Of a stretch of 46,274 nucleotides of DNA, positions 44,741 through 46,274 are shown piece after piece. The DNA is from CALLPQ01 sp039819545 (lineage in GTDB: Bacteria > Pseudomonadota > Alphaproteobacteria > Caulobacterales > Parvularculaceae). The stretch spans positions 1-46,274 of the forward strand of contig JBCBRS010000021.1 in NCBI GenBank assembly GCA_039819545.1. The letters run 5' to 3'. The translations under genes and the position numbers were made by a program. The notes under the pieces are model-generated. The model worked only from the letters and a program-made list of their open reading frames with translations, searched no databases and was not told the origin of the DNA. Numbering within the stretch: position 1 is the first letter of the stretch; each line of letters starts with the position of its first letter.

Positions 44741-44983
44741 GTTTTCAATTGAAGTATTATTTTTTTTCTTCCTTGTGTTGATATTCCTCTTCATCGTCGG
44801 AAACCTCATTTCCTTCGTTGATGGTGTTTACTATTTTGCGATCTTGGCATCGGCATTTGCGACAAGAAGGGTGCGTTAAAGCTTGCGGATCTGTCCACAT
44901 CGCTGTTGATTAGTGTTATCACAAGTCTTTTTATTACGGGTGTCGCGATGGCGCGTGAAAATTATCTGATAAATAAGGAGTAA
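44733..44983 (+). pseudogene. Frame-disrupted small membrane protein after CT2 (candidate dead immunity gene)
   Basis: Just after CT2 one frame reads KFSIEVLFFFFLVLIFLFIV, then GNLISFVDGVYYFAILASAF, and ends at 44879. A frame shifted by one base continues DKKGALKLADLSTSLLISVI, then TSLFITGVAMARENYLINKE, to a stop at 44983. Joined, they would give about 80 residues with three hydrophobic segments, the same layout as the protein after CT1. No clear start codon or ribosome site. A single frameshift near 44860 explains the break. Confidence 0.5.
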
Positions 44984-45051
44984 GCGCGCAACCAGAGCCC
45001 TCCGGGTGTGGCGCGGCTATTTGCTCGCCATGTTTATGAGGGTTTCTTGAA

Positions 45052-45795
45052 TTGCCCCCGAGTTCGGGGGTTGTCGGCAACAATGAAGGGTTCACCGGCC
45101 ATATTGAAGATACGGCCCTGCACCTGAATTACATGCAAGCACGCATGTACGACCCCGTCGTCGGCCGGTTCCTGTCCAACGATCCCGTCAGCTTCATGGG
45201 TAGCGGCGGAGACCCGCGATTCTTCAACAGAGACGCCTACGTCCGCAATGATCTTATAAATCGAATTGACCCAGATCGTCGGAATTCAAACATCGCTGAT
45301 CCGCAATTTCAGCGGGATCACCTTTCACCAGCGGAACAAGCGTCATTTATGAATGGTGAAACCACTGCGTCAGGAAGCATTGGCGGGTCTGTTGGTGCCA
45401 AAGCAAGTGGTTCTGTAGTTGGAGGGCTTCGGGAAGCTACTCGTGAAGGAAATAGCATTAATGGGGAAATTCGAGCAGAAATAAATGTGGATTCGTTCAC
45501 AGGTCAAGTAGGGCCATTTGAAGGTTCTCTAGGCGGGGTCACAATCCCGCTGTTTAGCACTAACCCTGATGCATCTTTGGATCCAGTGGCTAATGGCCCT
45601 GATTTACAGCTAAAAAACCCCGGACTTGATATTGGTACAGGTATAACGACCGATATTGTGGGCGAGGGAGATATTACAATAAACATTTCTGATACCGCTG
45701 ACGCATTTAATGATTTTGCTTCAAGCGTTGCTAGCGCCGTTACAAGGGGCGTTGAGTGCGTTTCCGATGTCGCCAGAGGAGGCGGAGGATGTTAG
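45052..45795 (+). CDS. Orphan Rhs core end with a distinct tip (CT3)
   Basis: Up to 247 residues; the true start is uncertain (TTG at 45052; no ATG before the core). Residues 10-60 are the end of an Rhs core (NNEGFTGHIEDTALHLNY, then MQARMYDPVVGRFLSNDP), nearly identical in DNA to the big rhs gene. The closing DPTG is changed to DPDR. From there a different tip of about 180 residues follows: Gly/Ser/Asp-rich, beta-like (GPFEGSLGGVTIPLFSTNPD), ending in a short helix and VECVSDVARGGGGC. No known toxin domain recognised. A classic displaced rhs cassette, coupled to a small membrane gene. Confidence 0.65.
   Translation: MPPSSGVVGNNEGFTGHIEDTALHLNYMQARMYDPVVGRFLSNDPVSFMGSGGDPRFFNRDAYVRNDLINRIDPDRRNSNIADPQFQRDHLSPAEQASFMNGETTASGSIGGSVGAKASGSVVGGLREATREGNSINGEIRAEINVDSFTGQVGPFEGSLGGVTIPLFSTNPDASLDPVANGPDLQLKNPGLDIGTGITTDIVGEGDITINISDTADAFNDFASSVASAVTRGVECVSDVARGGGGC
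45130..45243 (+). repeat. Rhs core segment (copy B)
   Basis: Repeat of 42681-42794, offset 2449 bp, four mismatches in 114 bp. Two of them change Y to F and Y to D in the protein (FFNRDAY instead of YFNRYAY), signs of drift in a no-longer-selected core. Confidence 0.9.
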
Positions 45796-46043
45796 GCGTT
45801 TATGGAAGGTTAAGAGTTTTTACTAAGAACTTTTATAATTCTTTATATAGATTCACAAAGATAAATATTTTTATCACGTTTTCATTAAGCTTTACACTGA
45901 TGTTACTTCCCCTTATTATAAAATTAGAAAAAGTAAACGTTTCCTCATCTTTATTGTCTATTTCTATGCTGATATATTGCTCATTCTTGTTTGAGCATTT
46001 AACAAATATTTGGAGGAGTAGAATCAAAGGAAAGAAGTCCTAA
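45789..46043 (+). CDS. Small membrane protein coupled to CT3 (candidate immunity)
   Basis: 84 residues from the ATG at 45789, which overlaps the CT3 stop by 7 bp. An AGAGGAGG ribosome site at 45775-45782 lies 6 nt upstream, inside the CT3 gene. Two hydrophobic segments (INIFITFSLSFTLMLLPLII and SLLSISMLIYCSFLFEHL) between basic ends. Very AT-rich, unlike the host. Translational coupling to an Rhs tip is the usual layout of an immunity gene; no family is recognised. Confidence 0.6.
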   Translation: MLGVYGRLRVFTKNFYNSLYRFTKINIFITFSLSFTLMLLPLIIKLEKVNVSSSLLSISMLIYCSFLFEHLTNIWRSRIKGKKS

Positions 46044-46061
46044 GCACTTGCTGCATCGAGT

Positions 46062-46202
46062 ATGCTATCAGTGGGCGGCGGATTATATGCTCTTTTTGTA
46101 TTGTCCGCCAATACAGATGTGACTTCTGGATCCGCTCCTGGATTGATTGCGAGCTGTCTATTAGGTGCTATTATGTACTTCGTTGTAGGAGTAATTTCTT
46201 AG
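46062..46202 (+). CDS. 46-residue membrane peptide following the CT3 partner
   Basis: From ATG 46062: MLSVGGGLYALFVLSANTDV, then a second hydrophobic segment GLIASCLLGAIMYFVVGVIS and a stop. It is in the same frame as the preceding gene, separated only by its TAA (46041-46043) and six sense codons. There is no obvious ribosome site. Either a separate small gene or the second half of a four-span protein broken by one stop codon. Confidence 0.4.
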   Translation: MLSVGGGLYALFVLSANTDVTSGSAPGLIASCLLGAIMYFVVGVIS

Positions 46203-46274
46203 GGGCTGGCATAGGACTTTGAAGGGTTTATCCTCGTTCTATGCGCCTAAAGCATTCAAAACTAACGCATTTTC

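Overview
The window is a chromosomal segment of an alphaproteobacterium, about 58-60 % G+C by eye outside one AT-richer island. The class rests on a circularly permuted (two-piece) tmRNA gene, a TrcR (DUF1013) regulator, an alpha-type SspB adaptor, an NDUFA9-like protein, the rlpA-dac-tmk-holB-tatD-MBL gene order and neighbouring HpnN and MlaC genes. Genus cannot be set from the sequence. The tandem algal-type vanadium haloperoxidases would fit a marine or saline habitat, but that is inference.

Layout. 1-4.7 kb: the cut-off 5' end of a LEPR-XLL surface protein, a PAS-GGDEF-EAL protein with a degenerate cyclase site, a small membrane protein and a polyprenyl-phosphate-type GT2 glycosyltransferase. 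4.9-8.2 kb: two overlapping GT39/ArnT-like glycosyltransferases, divergent from the GT2. Together these could form a lipid-linked sugar transfer set. 8.2-9.4 kb: trcR behind a strongly structured leader, then a 96-bp direct repeat. 9.4-12.6 kb: thiolase, Leu/Phe/Val-type dehydrogenase, a divergent Lrp/AsnC regulator and a small XRE protein. 12.8-15.3 kb: the tmRNA gene (encoded tag ANDNFKAETALAA), a DJ-1/PfpI protein and SspB, the adaptor that delivers ssrA-tagged proteins to ClpXP. 15.6-21 kb: tRNA-Pro and an arginine succinyltransferase (AST) operon (M20 hydrolase, astA, astD, astB) without recognisable astC or astE. 21.4-26 kb: HpnN-like RND/MMPL protein, MlaC-like lipid-binding protein and an NDUFA9-like reductase. 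26.3-31 kb: tRNA-Leu and two tandem Tat-exported vanadium haloperoxidases, each with its own strong terminator. 31.5-37.5 kb: a compact operon on the minus strand (rlpA, dac, tmk, holB, tatD, MBL hydrolase).

37.7-46.3 kb is the accessory region. It starts at tRNA-Ser with a dead chimera of an IS5-type transposase start and a serine recombinase tail. It continues with an AT-richer Rhs/YD-repeat protein carrying a Sec signal peptide. Downstream lie three successive C-terminal-tip/small-membrane-protein modules: the intact one on the Rhs protein, an orphan glycine-zipper tip with a frame-disrupted partner, and an orphan tip that still carries 114 bp of the Rhs core and a translationally coupled small membrane protein. 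This looks like a polymorphic-toxin cassette array whose hydrophobic tips and membrane partners match no toxin or immunity family I recognise. It is the best candidate here for an undescribed system.
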